NCBI GenBank assembly: GCA_026874595.1
Contig: CM049322.1
Coordinates: 1,535,900-1,599,899, forward strand
Reading direction: 5' to 3'
Origin: Sipunculus nudus
Taxonomy: Eukaryota; Annelida; Sipuncula; Golfingiida; Sipunculidae
Length of the DNA: 64,000 nt
A program made the position numbers and the translations under genes. This document shows, one piece after another, positions 11,601 through 24,805 of this stretch. Positions within the stretch are counted from its first letter, which is position 1; every line of letters begins with the position of its first letter. Under the pieces are notes generated by a model, which saw only the letters and a program-made list of their open reading frames with translations, did no database searches and was not told where the DNA came from.

Positions 11601-14600
11601 AGACTGCTGGGAAGTCTAACATTATATTATTTCTTCGGAAAATGGTCGGAAAACGCATTTATGGAGACATAGTTCCTTTGCTTACACTTTGCTTACGCTT
11701 TGCTTATGCTTTGCTTACGGTGAAAACACCAAAGAACTCAAGCATTTTTCTGCAAATAAAGACAAGTATGAACCATACGGACACAGCCTGGTTCCATGGC
11801 TACACAATAGTGCCTGTTAGTCATCATGAATCTAAAAATTAAGGGTCAAACCGTTCCATCTAAATCAGAAATAGATAATACTATAAATTTAAAAAAAGTG
11901 ATAATATCGGGATTAGATACCCATTTTTCTTTTTTACCTGAATTGATCAACAGTTATGTTCCAAATTCGACATAAATAGACTCTTGGAGAGCCTAATATT
12001 ATATTTTATCTTCAGAATATGGTTGCAAATCGCCTTTATGGAGACATAGTTCCGTTGCTTACATTTTGCTTACGCTTTGCTTATGCTTTGCTTACGAAGA
12101 AAACACCACAGAATTTAAACATTTCTCTACAAATACTCACAAATACTACCCATAGGGACACTGACTGGTTCACTGGCTACACGATTATACCTGTTGGTGG
12201 ACAGTACTCTAAATATTAGGGGTCAAATCGTATAATCAAAATCAGAAATAGCTATTACTTCTCAATTCTAAAAGTGATATAATCTAGTTTAGGGACCCAT
12301 TTTTCTCTTTTAACCTCAATAATCAAAAGTTTTTTACCATATTCGACATAAATAGACTGCTGGGAAGTCTAACATTATATAATTTCTTCGGAAAATGGTC
12401 GGAAAACGCATTTATGGAGACATAGTTCCTTTGTTTACACCTTGCTTACGCTTTGCTTATGCTTTGCTTATGGTGAAAACACCAAAGAACTCAAGCATTT
12501 TTCTGCAAATACAGACAAGTATGAACCATAGGGACACAGCCTGGTTCCCTGGCTACACAATAGTGCCTGTTAGTCATCATGATTCTAAAAATAAAGGGTC
12601 AAACCGTTCTATCTAAATCAGAAATAGATAATACTATTAATTTCAAAAAGTGATAATATCGAGTTTTAGATACCCATTTTTCTTTTTTACCTGAATTGAT
12701 TAACAGTTATGTTCCTTCGACATAGATAGACTCTTGGAGAGCCTAATATTATATTATACCTTCAGAATATGGTTGCAAATCTCCTTTATGGAGACATAGT
12801 TCCTTTGCTTACATTTTGCTTACGCTTTGCTTATGCTTTGCTTACGAAGAAAACACCACCGATTTTAAGCATTATTCTACAAATACTCACAAATACTACC
12901 CATAGGAACACAGACTGGTTCACTGGCTACATAATAATACCTGTTAGTGGTCAGTACTCTAAATATTAGGGGTCAAATCGTACAATCAAAATCAGAAATA
13001 GCTATTACTTCTCCATTTCTAAAAGTGATATAATCTAATTTAGGGACCCATTTTTCTCTTTTAACCTCAATAATCAAAAGTTTTGTTACCATATTCGACA
13101 TAAATAGACTGCTGGGAAGTCTAACATTATATTATTTCTTCGGAAAATGGTCGGAAAACGCATTTATGGAGACATAGTTCCTTTGCTTACACTTTGCTTA
13201 CGCTTTGCTTATGCTTTGCTTACGGTGAAAACACCAAAGAACTCAAGCATTTTTCTGCAAATACAGACAAGTATGAACCATAGGGACACAGCCTGGTTCC
13301 CTGGCTACACAATAGTGCCTGTTAGTCATCATGAATCTAAAAATTAAGGGTCAAACCGTTCCATCTAAATCAGAAATTGATAATACTATAAATTTAAAAA
13401 AAGTGATAATATCGGGATTAGGGACCCATTCTTCTTTTTTACCTGAATTGATCAACAGTTATGTTCCAAATTCGACATAGATAGACTCTTGGAGAGCCTA
13501 ATAATATATTATATCTTCAGAATATGGTTGCAAATCGCCTTTATGGAGACATAGTTCCTTTGCTTACATTTTGCTTACGCTTTGCTTATGCTTTGCTTAC
13601 GAAGAAAACACCAAAGAACTCAAGCATTTTTCTGCAAATACAGACAAGTATGAACCATAGGGACACAGCCTGGTTCCCTGGCTACACAATAGTGCCTGTT
13701 AGTCATCATGATTCTAAAAATAAAGGGTCAAACCGTTCTATCTAAATCAGAAATAGATAATACTATTAATTTCAAAAAGTGATAATATCGAGTTTTAGAT
13801 ACCCATTTTTCTTTTTTACCTGAATTGATTAACAGTTATGTTCCTTCGACATAGATAGACTCTTGGAGAGCCTAATATTATATTATACCTTCAGAATATG
13901 GTTGCAAATCTCCTTTATGGAGACATAGTTCCTTTGCTTACATTTTGCTTACGCTTTGCTTATGCTTTGCTTACGAAGAAAACACCACCGATTTTAAGCA
14001 TTATTCTACAAATACTCACAAATACTACCCATAGGAACACAGACTGGTTCACTGGCTACATAATAATACCTGTTAGTGGTCAGTACTCTAAATATTAGGG
14101 GTCAAATCGTACAATCAAAATCAGAAATAGCTATTACTTCTCCATTTCTAAAAGTGATATAATCTAATTTAGGGACCCATTTTTCTCTTTTAACCTCAAT
14201 AATCAAAAGTTTTGTTACCATATTCGACATAAATAGACTGCTGGGAAGTCTAACATTATATTATTTCTTCGGAAAATGGTCGGAAAAAGCATTTATGGAG
14301 ACATAGTTCCTTTGCTTACACTTTGCTTACGCTTTGCTTATGCTTTGCTTACGGTGAAAACACCAAAGAACTCAAGCATTTTTCTGCAAATACAGACAAG
14401 TATGAACCATAGGGACACAGCCTGGTTCCCTGGCTACACAATAGTGCCTGTTAGTCATCATGAATCTAAAAATTAAGGGTCAAACCGTTCCATCTAAATC
14501 AGAAATTGATAATACTATAAATTTAAAAAAAGTGATAATATCGGGATTAGGGACCCATTCTTCTTTTTTACCTGAATTGATCAACAGTTATGTTCCAAAT

Positions 14601-14652
14601 TCGACATAGATAGACTCTTGGAGAGCCTAATAATATATTATATCTTCAGAAT
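8629..14652 (+). repeat. 17-monomer block, copy 2 (16 monomers retained)
   Basis: This copy follows the same monomer order as 2231 onward, from 8629 (B1) to 14276 (B2), including a hybrid at 13524. Identity with copy 1 stops near 14457, where this copy keeps CATGAATCT while copy 1 has CATGATTCT. The monomer that follows at 14653 is A1, not the mosaic A seen at 8253. A private change, GGAAAAAGC near 14281, distinguishes monomer 14276. This block also starts mega-unit 1. Confidence 0.9.
13524..13897 (+). repeat. A/B hybrid monomer, copy 2
   Basis: This has the same class A start, class B end and crossover position as the monomer at 7127. It was carried along by duplication of the 17-monomer block. 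Confidence 0.93.
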
Positions 14653-17600
14653 ATGGTTGCAAATCGCCTTTATGGAGACATAGTTCCTTTGCTTACATTT
14701 TGCTTACGCTTTGCTTATGCTTTGCTTACGAAGAAAACACCACCGATTTTAAGCATTATTCTACAAATACTCACAAATACTACCCATAGGGACACAGATT
14801 GGTTCACTGGCTACATAATAATACCTGTTAGTGGTCAGTACTCTAAATATTAGGGGTCAAATCGTACAATCAAAATCAGAAATAGCTATTACTTCTCAAT
14901 TCTAAAAGTGATATAATCTAATTTAGGGACCCATTTTTCTCTTTTAACCTCAATAATCAAAAGTTTTTTTACCATATTCGACATAAATAGACTGCTGGGA
15001 AGTCTAACATTATATAATTTCTTCGGAAAATGGTCGGAAAACGCATTTATGGAGACATAGTTCCTTTGCTTACACTTTGCTTACGCTTTGCTTATGCTTT
15101 GCTTACGGTGAAAACACCAAAGAACTCAAGCATTTTTCTGCAAATACAGACAAGTATGAACCATAGGGACACAGCCTGGTTCCGTGGCTACACAATAGTG
15201 CCTGTTAGTCATCATGAATCTAAAAATTAAGGGTCAAACCGTTACATCTAAATCAGAAATAGATAATACTATAAATTTCAAAAAAAGTGATAATATCGGG
15301 ATTAGATACCCATTTTTCTTTTTTACCTGAATTGATCAACAGTTATGTTCCAAATTCGACATAAATAGACTCTTGGAGAGCCTAATATTATATTTTATCT
15401 TCAGAATATGGTTGCAAATCGCCTTTATGGAGACATAGTTCCGTTGCTTACATTTTGCTTACGCTTTGCTTATGCTTTGCTTACGAAGAAAACACCTCAG
15501 AACTTAAACATTTCTCTACAAATACTCACAAATACTACCCATAGGGACACTGACTGTTTCACTGGCTACACGATTATACTTGTTGGTGGTCAGTACTCTA
15601 AATATTAGGGGTCAAATCGTACAATCAAAATCAGAAATAGCTATTACTTCTCAATTCTAAAAGTGATATAATCTAGTTTAGGGACCCATTTTTCTCTTTT
15701 AACCTCAATAATCAAAAGTTTTTTTTACCATATTCGACATAAATAGACTGCTGGGAAGTCTAACATTATATAATTTCTTCGGAAAATGGTCGCAAAACGC
15801 ATTTATGGAGACATAGTTCCTTTGCTTACACTTTGCTTAAGCTTTGCTTATGCTTTTATTACGGTGAAAACACCAAAGAACTCAAGCAATTTTTTGGAAA
15901 TACAGACAAGTATGAACCATAGGGACACAGCCTGGTTCCCTGGCTACACAATAGTGCCTGTTAGTCATCACAAATCTAAAAATTAAGGGTCAAACCGTTC
16001 TATCTAATTCAGAAATAGATAATACTATTAATTTCAAAAAGTGATAATATTGAGTTTAGGTAGCCATTTTTCTTTTTTACCTCAATTGTTCAACAGTTAT
16101 GTTCCTTGACATAGATAGACTCTTGGAGAGCCTAATATTATATTATATCTTCAGAATATGGTTGCAAATCGCCTTTATGGAGACATAGTTCCTTTGCTTA
16201 CATTTTGCTTACGCTTTGCTTATGCTTTGCTTACGAAGAAAATACCACCGATTTTAAGCATTATTCTACAAATACTCACAAATACTACCCTTAGGGACAC
16301 AGACTGTTTCACTGGCTACATAATAATACCTGTTAGTGGTCAGTACTCTAAATATTTAGGGTCAAATCGTACAATCAAAATCAGAAATAGCTATTACTTC
16401 TCAATTCTAAAAGTGATATAATCTAATTTAGGGACCCATTTTTCTCTTTTAACCTCAATAATCAAAAGTTTTTATACCATATTTGATATAAATAGACTGC
16501 TGGGAAGTCTAACATTATATTATTTCTTCGGAAAATGGTCGGAAAACGCATTTATGGAGACATAGTTCCTTTGCTTACACTTTGCTTACGCTTTGCTTAT
16601 GCTTTTCTTACGGTGAAAACACCAAAGAACTCAAGCAATTTTTTTTAAATACAGACAAGTATGAACCATAGGGACACAGCCTGGTTCCCTGGCTACACAA
16701 TAGTGCCTGTTAGTCATCATGAATCTAAAAATTAAGGGTCAAACCGTTCTAACTAAATCAGAAATAGATAATACTATAAATTTCAAAAAAGTGATAATAT
16801 CGGGATTAGATACCCATTTTTCTTTTTTACCTGAATTGATCAACAGTTATGTTCCAAATTCGACATAAATAGACTCTTGGAGAGCCTAATATTATATTTT
16901 ATCTTCAGAATATGGTTGCAAATCGCCTTTATGGAGACACAGTTCCGTTGCTTACATTTTGCTTACGCTTTGCTTATGCTTTGCTTACGAAGAAAACACC
17001 ACAGATTTTAAGCATTTTTCTACAAACACTCACAAATACTACCCATAGGAACACTGACTGGTTTACTGGCTACACGAAAATACCTGTTAGTGGTCAGTAC
17101 TCTAAATATTAGGGGTCAAATCGTACAATCAAAATCAGAAATAGCTATTACTTCTCAATTCTAAAAGTGATATAATCTAATTTAGGGACCCATTTTTCTC
17201 TTTTAACCTCAACAATCAAAAGTTTTTATACCATATTCGACATAAATAGACTGCTGGGAAGTCTAACATTATATTATTTCTTCGGAAAATGGTCGGAAAA
17301 CGCATTTATGGAGACATAGTTCCTTTGCATACACTTTGCTTACGCTTTGCTTATGCTTTTATTACGGTGAAAACACCAAAGAACTCAAGCAATTTTTTGG
17401 AAATACAGACAAGTATGAACCATAGGGACACAGCCTGGTTCCCTGGCTACACAATAGTGCCTGTTAGTCATCACGAATCTAAAAATTAAGGGTCAAACCG
17501 TTCTATCTAAATCAGAAATAGATAATACTATTAATTTCAAAAAGTGATAATATTGAGTTTAGGGAGCCATTTTTCTTTTTTACCTCAAGTGATCAACAGT

Positions 17601-17661
17601 TATGTTCCTTCGACATAGATAGACTCTTGGAGAGCCTAATATTATATTATATCTTCAGAAT
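14653..17661 (+). repeat. Mixed segment leading into the B4-A6-B6 module
   Basis: Monomer order is A1 (14653), B2 (15030), an A2 variant (15408, with GACTGTTTCAC and ATACTTGTTGG), B4 (15786), A6 (16158), B6 (16535), A4 (16912) and B5 (17289). It is repeated at 43619-46628. Confidence 0.85.
15786..16911 (+). repeat. B4-A6-B6 module, copy 1
   Basis: Three successive variant monomers always occur together. B4 contains CTTAAGCTTTGC (AAGCTT at 15839). A6 contains CCCTTAGGGAC and AATATTTAGGG. B6 contains TTTTTTTTAAATAC. This copy has TTTGATATAAAT near 16482, shared only with the copy at 44752. Confidence 0.88.
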
Positions 17662-20297
17662 ATGGTTGCAAATCGCCTTTATGGAGACATAGTTCCTTTG
17701 CTTACATTTTGCTTACGCTTTGCTTATGCTTTGCTTACGAAGAAAACACCACCGATTTTAAGCATTATTCTACAAATACTCACAAATACTACCCATAGGG
17801 ACACAGACTGGTTCACTGGCTACATAATAATACCTGTTAGTGGTCAGTACTCTAAATATTAGGGGTCAAATCGTACAATCAAAATCAGAAATAGCTATTA
17901 CTTCTCCATTTCTAAAAGTGATATAATCTAATTTAGGGACCCATTTTTCTCTTTTAACCTCAATAATCAAAAGTTTTGTTACCATATTCGACATAAATAG
18001 ACTGCTGGGAAGTCTAACATTATATTATTTCTTCGGAAAATGGTCGGAAAACGCATTTATGGAGACATAGTTCCTTTGCTTACACTTTGCTTACGCTTTG
18101 CTTATGCTTTGCTTACGGTGAAAACACCAAAGAACTCAAGCATTTTTCTGCAAATACAGACAAGTATGAACCATAGGGACACAGCCTGGTTCCCTGGCTA
18201 CACAATAGTGCCTGTTAGTCATCATGAATCTAAAAATTAAGGGTCAAACCGTTCCATCTAAATCAGAAATTGATAATACTATTAATTTCAAAAAGTGATA
18301 ATATCGGGATTAGGGACCCATTCTTCTTTTTTACCTGAATTGATCAACAGTTATGTTCCAAATTCGACATAGATAGACTCTTGGAGAGCCTAATAATATA
18401 TTATATCTTCAGAATATGGTTGCAAATCGCCTTTATGGAGACATAGTTCCTTTGCTTACATTTTGCTTACGCTTTGCTTATGCTTTGCTTACGAAGAAAA
18501 CACCACCGATTTTAAGCATTATTCTACAAATACTCACAAATACTACCCATAGGGACACAGATTGGTTCACTGGCTACATAATAATACCTGTTAGTGGTCA
18601 GTACTCTAAATATTAGGGGTCAAATCGTACAATCAAAATCAGAAATAGCTATTACTTCTCAATTCTAACAGTGATATAATCTAATTTAGGGACCCATTTT
18701 TCTCTTTTAACCTCAATAATCAAAAGTTTTTTTACCATATTCGACATAAATAGACTGCTGGGAAGTCTAACATTATATTATTTCTTCGGAAAATGGTCGG
18801 AAAACGCATTTATGGAGACATAGTTCCTTTGCTTACACTTTGCTTACGCTTTGCTTATGCTTTGCTTACGGTGAAAACACCAAAGAACTCAAGCATTTTT
18901 CTGCAAATACAGACAAGTATGAACCATAGGGACACAGCCTGGTTCCGTGGCTACACAATAGTGCCTGTTAGTCATCATGAATCTAAAAATTAAGGGTCAA
19001 ACCGTTACATCTAAATCAGAAATAGATAATACTCTAAATTTCAAAAAAGTGATAATATCGGGATTAGATACCCATTTTTCTTTTTTACCTGAATTGATCA
19101 ACAGTTATGTTCCAAATTCGACATAAATAGACTCTTGGAGAGCCTAATATTATATTTTATCTTCAGAATATGGTTGCAAATCGCCTTTATGGAGACAAAG
19201 TTCCGTTGCTTACATTTTGCCCACGCTTTGCTTATGCTTTGCTTACGAAGAAAACACCACAGAATTTAAACATTTCTCTACAAATACTCACAAATACTAC
19301 CCATAGGGACACTGACTGGTTCACTGGCTACACGATTATACCTGTTGGTGGACAGTACTCTAAATATTAGGGGTCAAATCGTACAATCAAAATCAGAAAT
19401 AGCTATTACTTCTCAATTCTAAAAGTGATATAATCTAGTTTAGGGACCCATTTTTCTCTTTTAACCTCAATAATCAAAAGTTTTTTTACCATATTCGACA
19501 TAAATAGACTGCTGGGAAGTCTAACATTATAAAATTTCTTCGGAAAATGGTCGGAAAACGCATTTATGGAGACATAGTTCCTTTGTTTACACCTTGCTTA
19601 CGCTTTGCTTATGCTTTGCTTATGGTGAAAACACCAAAGAACTCAAGCATTTTTCTGCAAATACAGACAAGTATGAACCATAGGGACACAGCCTGGTTCC
19701 CTGGCTACACAATAGTGCCTGTTAGTCATCATGATTCTAAAAATAAAGGGTCAAACCGTTCTATCTAAATCAGAAATAGATAATACTATTAATTTCAAAA
19801 AGTGATAATATCGAGTTTTAGATACCCATTTTTCTTTTTTACCTGAATTGATTAACAATTATGTTCCTTCGACATAGATAGACTCTTGGAGAGCCTAATA
19901 TTATATTATACCTTCAGAATATGGTTGCAAATCTCCTTTATGGAGACATAGTTCCTTTGCTTACATTTTGCTTACGCTTTGCTTATGCTTTGCTTACGAA
20001 GAAAACACCACAGATTTTAAGCATTTTTCTACAAATACTCACAAATACTACCCATAGGGACACAGAATGGTTCACTGGCTACACGAAAATACCTGTTAGT
20101 GGTCAGTACTCTAAATATTAGGGGTCAAATCGTACAATCAAAATCAGAAATAGCTATTACTTCTCAATTCTAAAAGTGATATAATCTAATTTAGGGACCC
20201 ATTTTTCTCTTTTAACCTCAACAATCAAAAGTTTTTATACCATATTCGACATAAATAGACTGCTGGGAAGTCTAACATTATATTATTTCTTCGGAAA
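17662..20297 (+). repeat. Segment of A1/B2 dimers, A2 variant, B1 and an A3/A4-like monomer
   Basis: Monomer starts are 17662, 18040, 18416, 18793, 19170 (A2 variant with GGAGACAAAG and TTTGCCCACGC), 19547 (B1) and 19921 (class A, with CAAATCTCC and CAGAATGGTTC). The run B5-A1-B2-A1-B2-A2 that starts at 17289 recurs at 31579-33837, a six-monomer sub-block reused in two places. The segment is copied at 46629-49264. Confidence 0.8.
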
Positions 20298-21419
20298 ATG
20301 GTCGGAAAACGCATTTATGGAGACATAGTTCCTTTGCTTACACTTTGCTTAAGCTTTGCTTATGCTTTTATTTTGGTGAAAACACCAAAGAACTCAAGCA
20401 ATTTTTTGGAAATACAGACAAGTATGAACCATAGGGACACAGCCTGGTTCCCTGGCTACACAATAGTGCCTGTTAGTCATCACAAATCTAAAAATTAAGG
20501 GTCAAACCGTTCTATCTAATTCAGAAATAGATAATGCTATTAATTTCAAAAAGTGATAATATTGAGTTTAGGTAGCCATTTTTCTTTTTTACCTCAATTG
20601 TTCAACAGTTATGTTCCTTGACATAGATAGACTCTTGGAGAGCCTAATATTATATTATATCTTCAGAATATGGTTGCAAATCGCCTTTATGGAGACATAG
20701 TTCCTTTGCTTACATTTTGCTTACGCTTTGCTTATGCTTTGCTTACGAAGAAAATACCACCGATTTTAAGCATTATTCTACAAATACTCACAAATACTAC
20801 CCTTAGGGACACAGACTGTTTCACTGGCTACATAATAATACCTGTTAGTGGTCAGTACTCTAAATATTTAGGGTCAAATCGTACAATCAAAATCAGAAAT
20901 AGCTATTACTTCTCAATTCTAAAAGTGATATAATCTAATTTAGGGACCCATTTTTCTCTTTTAACCTCAATAATCAAAAGTTTTTATACCATATTCGACA
21001 TAAATAGACTGCTGGGAAGTCTAACATTATATTATTTCTTCGGAAAATGGTCGGAAAACGCATTTATGGAGACATAGTTCCTTTGCTTACACTTTGCTTA
21101 CGCTTTGCTTATGCTTTTCTTACGGTGAAAACACCAAAGAACCCAAGCAATTTTTTTTAAATACAGACAAGTATGAACCATAGGGACACAGCCTGGTTCC
21201 CTGGCTACACAATACTGCCTGTTAGTCATCATGAATCTAAAAATTAAGGGTCAAACCGTTCTAACTAAATCAGAAATAGATAATACTATTAATTTCAAAA
21301 AGTGATAATATCGAGTTTAGGGAGCCATTTTTCTTTTTTACTTGAATTGATCAACAGTTATGTTCCTTCGACATAGATAGACTCTTGGAGAGCCTAATAT
21401 TATATTATATCTGCAGAAT
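20298..21419 (+). repeat. B4-A6-B6 module, copy 2
   Basis: AAGCTT lies at 20351. The B4 monomer is unusual in starting ATGGTCGGAAAA rather than ATGGTCGCAAAA and in having TTTTATTTTGGTG before the class B middle. The B6 monomer has GAACCCAAGC, shared with all copies except those at 15786 and 44752. It is followed by an A2 variant with GCTTTGTTTACG. Confidence 0.88.
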
Positions 21420-21796
21420 ATGGTTGCAAATCGCCTTTATGGAGACATAGTTCCGTTGCTTACATTTTGCTTACGCTTTGCTTATGCTTTGTTTACGAAG
21501 AAAACACCTCAGAATTTAAACATTTCTCTACAAATACTCACAAATACTACCCATAGGGACACTGACTGGTTCACTGGCTACACGATTATACCTGTTGGTG
21601 GTCAGTACTCTAAATATTAGGGGTCAAATCGTACAATCAAAATCAGAAATAGCTATTACTTCTCAATTCTAAAAGTGATATAATCTAGTTTAGGGACCCA
21701 TTTTTCTCTTTTAACCTCCATAATCAAAAGTTTTTTTACCATATTCGACATAAATAGACTGCTGGGAAGTCTAACATTATATAATTTCTTCGGAAA

Positions 21797-23300
21797 ATGG
21801 TCGGAAAACGCATTTATGGAGACATAGTTCCTTTGTTTACACCTTGCTTACGCTTTGCTTATGCTTTGCTTATGGTGAAAACACCAAAGAACTCAAGCAT
21901 TTTTCTGCAAATACAGACAAGTATGAACCATAGGGACACAGCCTGGTTCCCTGGCTACACAATAGTGCCTGTTAGTCATCATGAATCTAAAAATTAAGGG
22001 TCAAACCGTTCTATCTAAATCAGAAATAGATAATACTATAAATTTCAAAAAAGTGATAATATCGGGATTAGATACCCATTTTTCTTTTTTACCTGAATTG
22101 ATCAACAGTTATGTTCCAAATTCGACATAAATAGACTCTTGGAGAGCCTAATATTATATTTTATCTTCAGAATATGGTTGCAAATCGCCTTTATGGAGAC
22201 ACAGTTCCGATGCTTACATTTTGCTTACGCTTTGCTTATGCTTTGCTTACGAAGAAAACACCACAGATTTTAAGCATTTTTCTACAAACACTCACAAATA
22301 CTACCCATAGGGACACTGACTGGTTCACTGGCTACACGAAAATACCTGTTAGTGGTCAGTACTCTAAATATTAGGGGTCAAATCGTACAATCAAAATCAG
22401 AAATAGCTATTACTTCTCAATTCTAAAAGTGATATAATCTAATTTAGGGACCCATTTTTCTCTTTTAACCTCAACAATCAAAAGTTTTTATACCATATTC
22501 GACATAAATAGACTGCTGGGAAGTCTAACATTATATTATTTCTTCGGAAAATGGTCGGAAAACGCATTTATGGAGACATAGTTCCTTTGCATACACTTTG
22601 CTTACGCTTTGCTTATGCTTTTATTACGGTGAAAACACCAAAGAACTCAAGCAATTTTTTGGAAATACAGACAAGTATGAACCATAGGGACACAGCCTGG
22701 TTCCCTGGCTACACAATAGTGCCTGTTAGTCATCACGAATCTAAAAATTAAGGGTCAAACCGTTCTATCTAAATCAGAAATAGATAATACTATTAATTTC
22801 AAAAAGTGATAATATTGAGTTTAGGGAGCCATTTTTCTTTTTTACCTCAAGTGATCAACAGTTATGTTCCTTCGACATAGATAGACTCTTGGAGAGCCTA
22901 ATATTATATTATATCTTCAGAATATGGTTGCAAATCGCCTTTATGGAGACATAGTTCCTTTGCTTACATTTTGCTTACGCTTTGCTTATGCTTTGCTTAC
23001 GAAGAAAACACCACCGATTTTAAGCATTATTCTACAAATACTCACAAATACTACCCATAGGGACACAGACTGGTTCACTGGCTACATAATAATACCTGTT
23101 AGTGGTCAGTACTCTAAATATTAGGGGTCAAATCGTACAATCAAAATCAGAAATAGCTATTACTTCTCAATTCTAAAAGTGATATAATCTAGTTTAGGGA
23201 CCCATTTTTCTCTTTTAACCTCCATAATCAAAAGTTTTTTTACCATATTCGACATAAATAGACTGCTGGGAAGTCTAACATTATATAATTTCTTCGGAAA
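21797..23300 (+). repeat. Four-monomer block (1,504 bp), copy 1
   Basis: The order is B1 (21797), A4 (22174, with CCGATGCTTAC), B5 (22551), A1 (22924). The next 1,504 bp repeat the same order. The A1 monomer at 22924 switches in its tail to the tail of the A2 variant before the block (TCTAGTTTAGGG and CCTCCATAATC). This places the exchange between about 23140 and 23190. Confidence 0.9.
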
Positions 23301-24805
23301 ATGGTCGGAAAACGCATTTATGGAGACATAGTTCCTTTGTTTACACCTTGCTTACGCTTTGCTTATGCTTTGCTTATGGTGAAAACACCAAAGAACTCAA
23401 GCATTTTTCTGCAAATACAGACAAGTATGAACCATAGGGACACAGCCTGGTTCCCTGGCTACACAATAGTGCCTGTTAGTCATCATGAATCTAAAAATTA
23501 AGGGTCAAACCGTTCTATCTAAATCAGAAATAGATAATACTATAAATTTCAAAAAAGTGATAATATCGGGATTAGATACCCATTTTTCTTTTTTACCTGA
23601 ATTGATCAACAGTTATGTTCCAAATTCGACATAAATAGACTCTTGGAGAGCCTAATATTATATTTTATCTTCAGAATATGGTTGCAAATCGCCTTTATGG
23701 AGACACAGTTCCGATGCTTACATTTTGCTTACGCTTTGCTTATGCTTTGCTTACGAAGAAAACACCACAGATTTTAAGCATTTTTCTACAAACACTCACA
23801 AATACTACCCATAGGGACACTGACTGGTTCACTGGCTACACGAAAATACCTGTTAGTGGTCAGTACTCTAAATATTAGGGGTCAAATCGTACAATCAAAA
23901 TCAGAAATAGCTATTACTTCTCAATTCTAAAAGTGATATAATCTAATTTAGGGACCCATTTTTCTCTTTTAACCTCAACAATCAAAAGTTTTTATACCAT
24001 ATTCGACATAAATAGACTGCTGGGAAGTCTAACATTATATTATTTCTTCGGAAAATGGTCGGAAAACGCATTTATGGAGACATAGTTCCTTTGCATACAC
24101 TTTGCTTACGCTTTGCTTATGCTTTTATTACGGTGAAAACACCAAAGAACTCAAGCAATTTTTTGGAAATACAGACAAGTATGAACCATAGGGACACAGC
24201 CTGGTTCCCTGGCTACACAATAGTGCCTGTTAGTCATCACGAATCTAAAAATTAAGGGTCAAACCGTTCTATCTAAATCAGAAATAGATAATACTATTAA
24301 TTTCAAAAAGTGATAATATTGAGTTTAGGGAGCCATTTTTCTTTTTTACCTCAAGTGATCAACAGTTATGTTCCTTCGACATAGATAGACTCTTGGAGAG
24401 CCTAATATTATATTATATCTTCAGAATATGGTTGCAAATCGCCTTTATGGAGACATAGTTCCTTTGCTTACATTTTGCTTACGCTTTGCTTATGCTTTGC
24501 TTACGAAGAAAACACCACCGATTTTAAGCATTATTCTACAAATACTCACAAATACTACCCATAGGGACACAGACTGGTTCACTGGCTACATAATAATACC
24601 TGTTAGTGGTCAGTACTCTAAATATTAGGGGTCAAATCGTACAATCAAAATCAGAAATAGCTATTACTTCTGCATTTCTAAAAGTGATATAATCTAATTT
24701 AGGGACCCATTTTTCTCTTTTAACCTCAATAATCAAAAGTTTTGTTACCATATTCGACATAAATAGACTGCTGGGAAGTCTAACATTATATTATTTCTTC
24801 GGAAA
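23301..24805 (+). repeat. Four-monomer block (1,504 bp), copy 2
   Basis: The order is B1 (23301), A4 (23678), B5 (24055), A1 (24428). It matches copy 1 at a 1,504-bp offset until about 24669, where this copy has CTTCTGCATTTC. The equivalent place in the 20-mer block at 30825-32329 holds only a single four-monomer block. Confidence 0.9.

Noticed and set aside
16535-16911. Bacterial-type terminators or promoters in the T-runs and TATAAT-like strings (for example GATATAATCTAA in A monomers)
   Set aside because: Such strings are expected in AT-rich DNA and occur once per A monomer. Nothing suggests a prokaryotic sequence or a gene to regulate.
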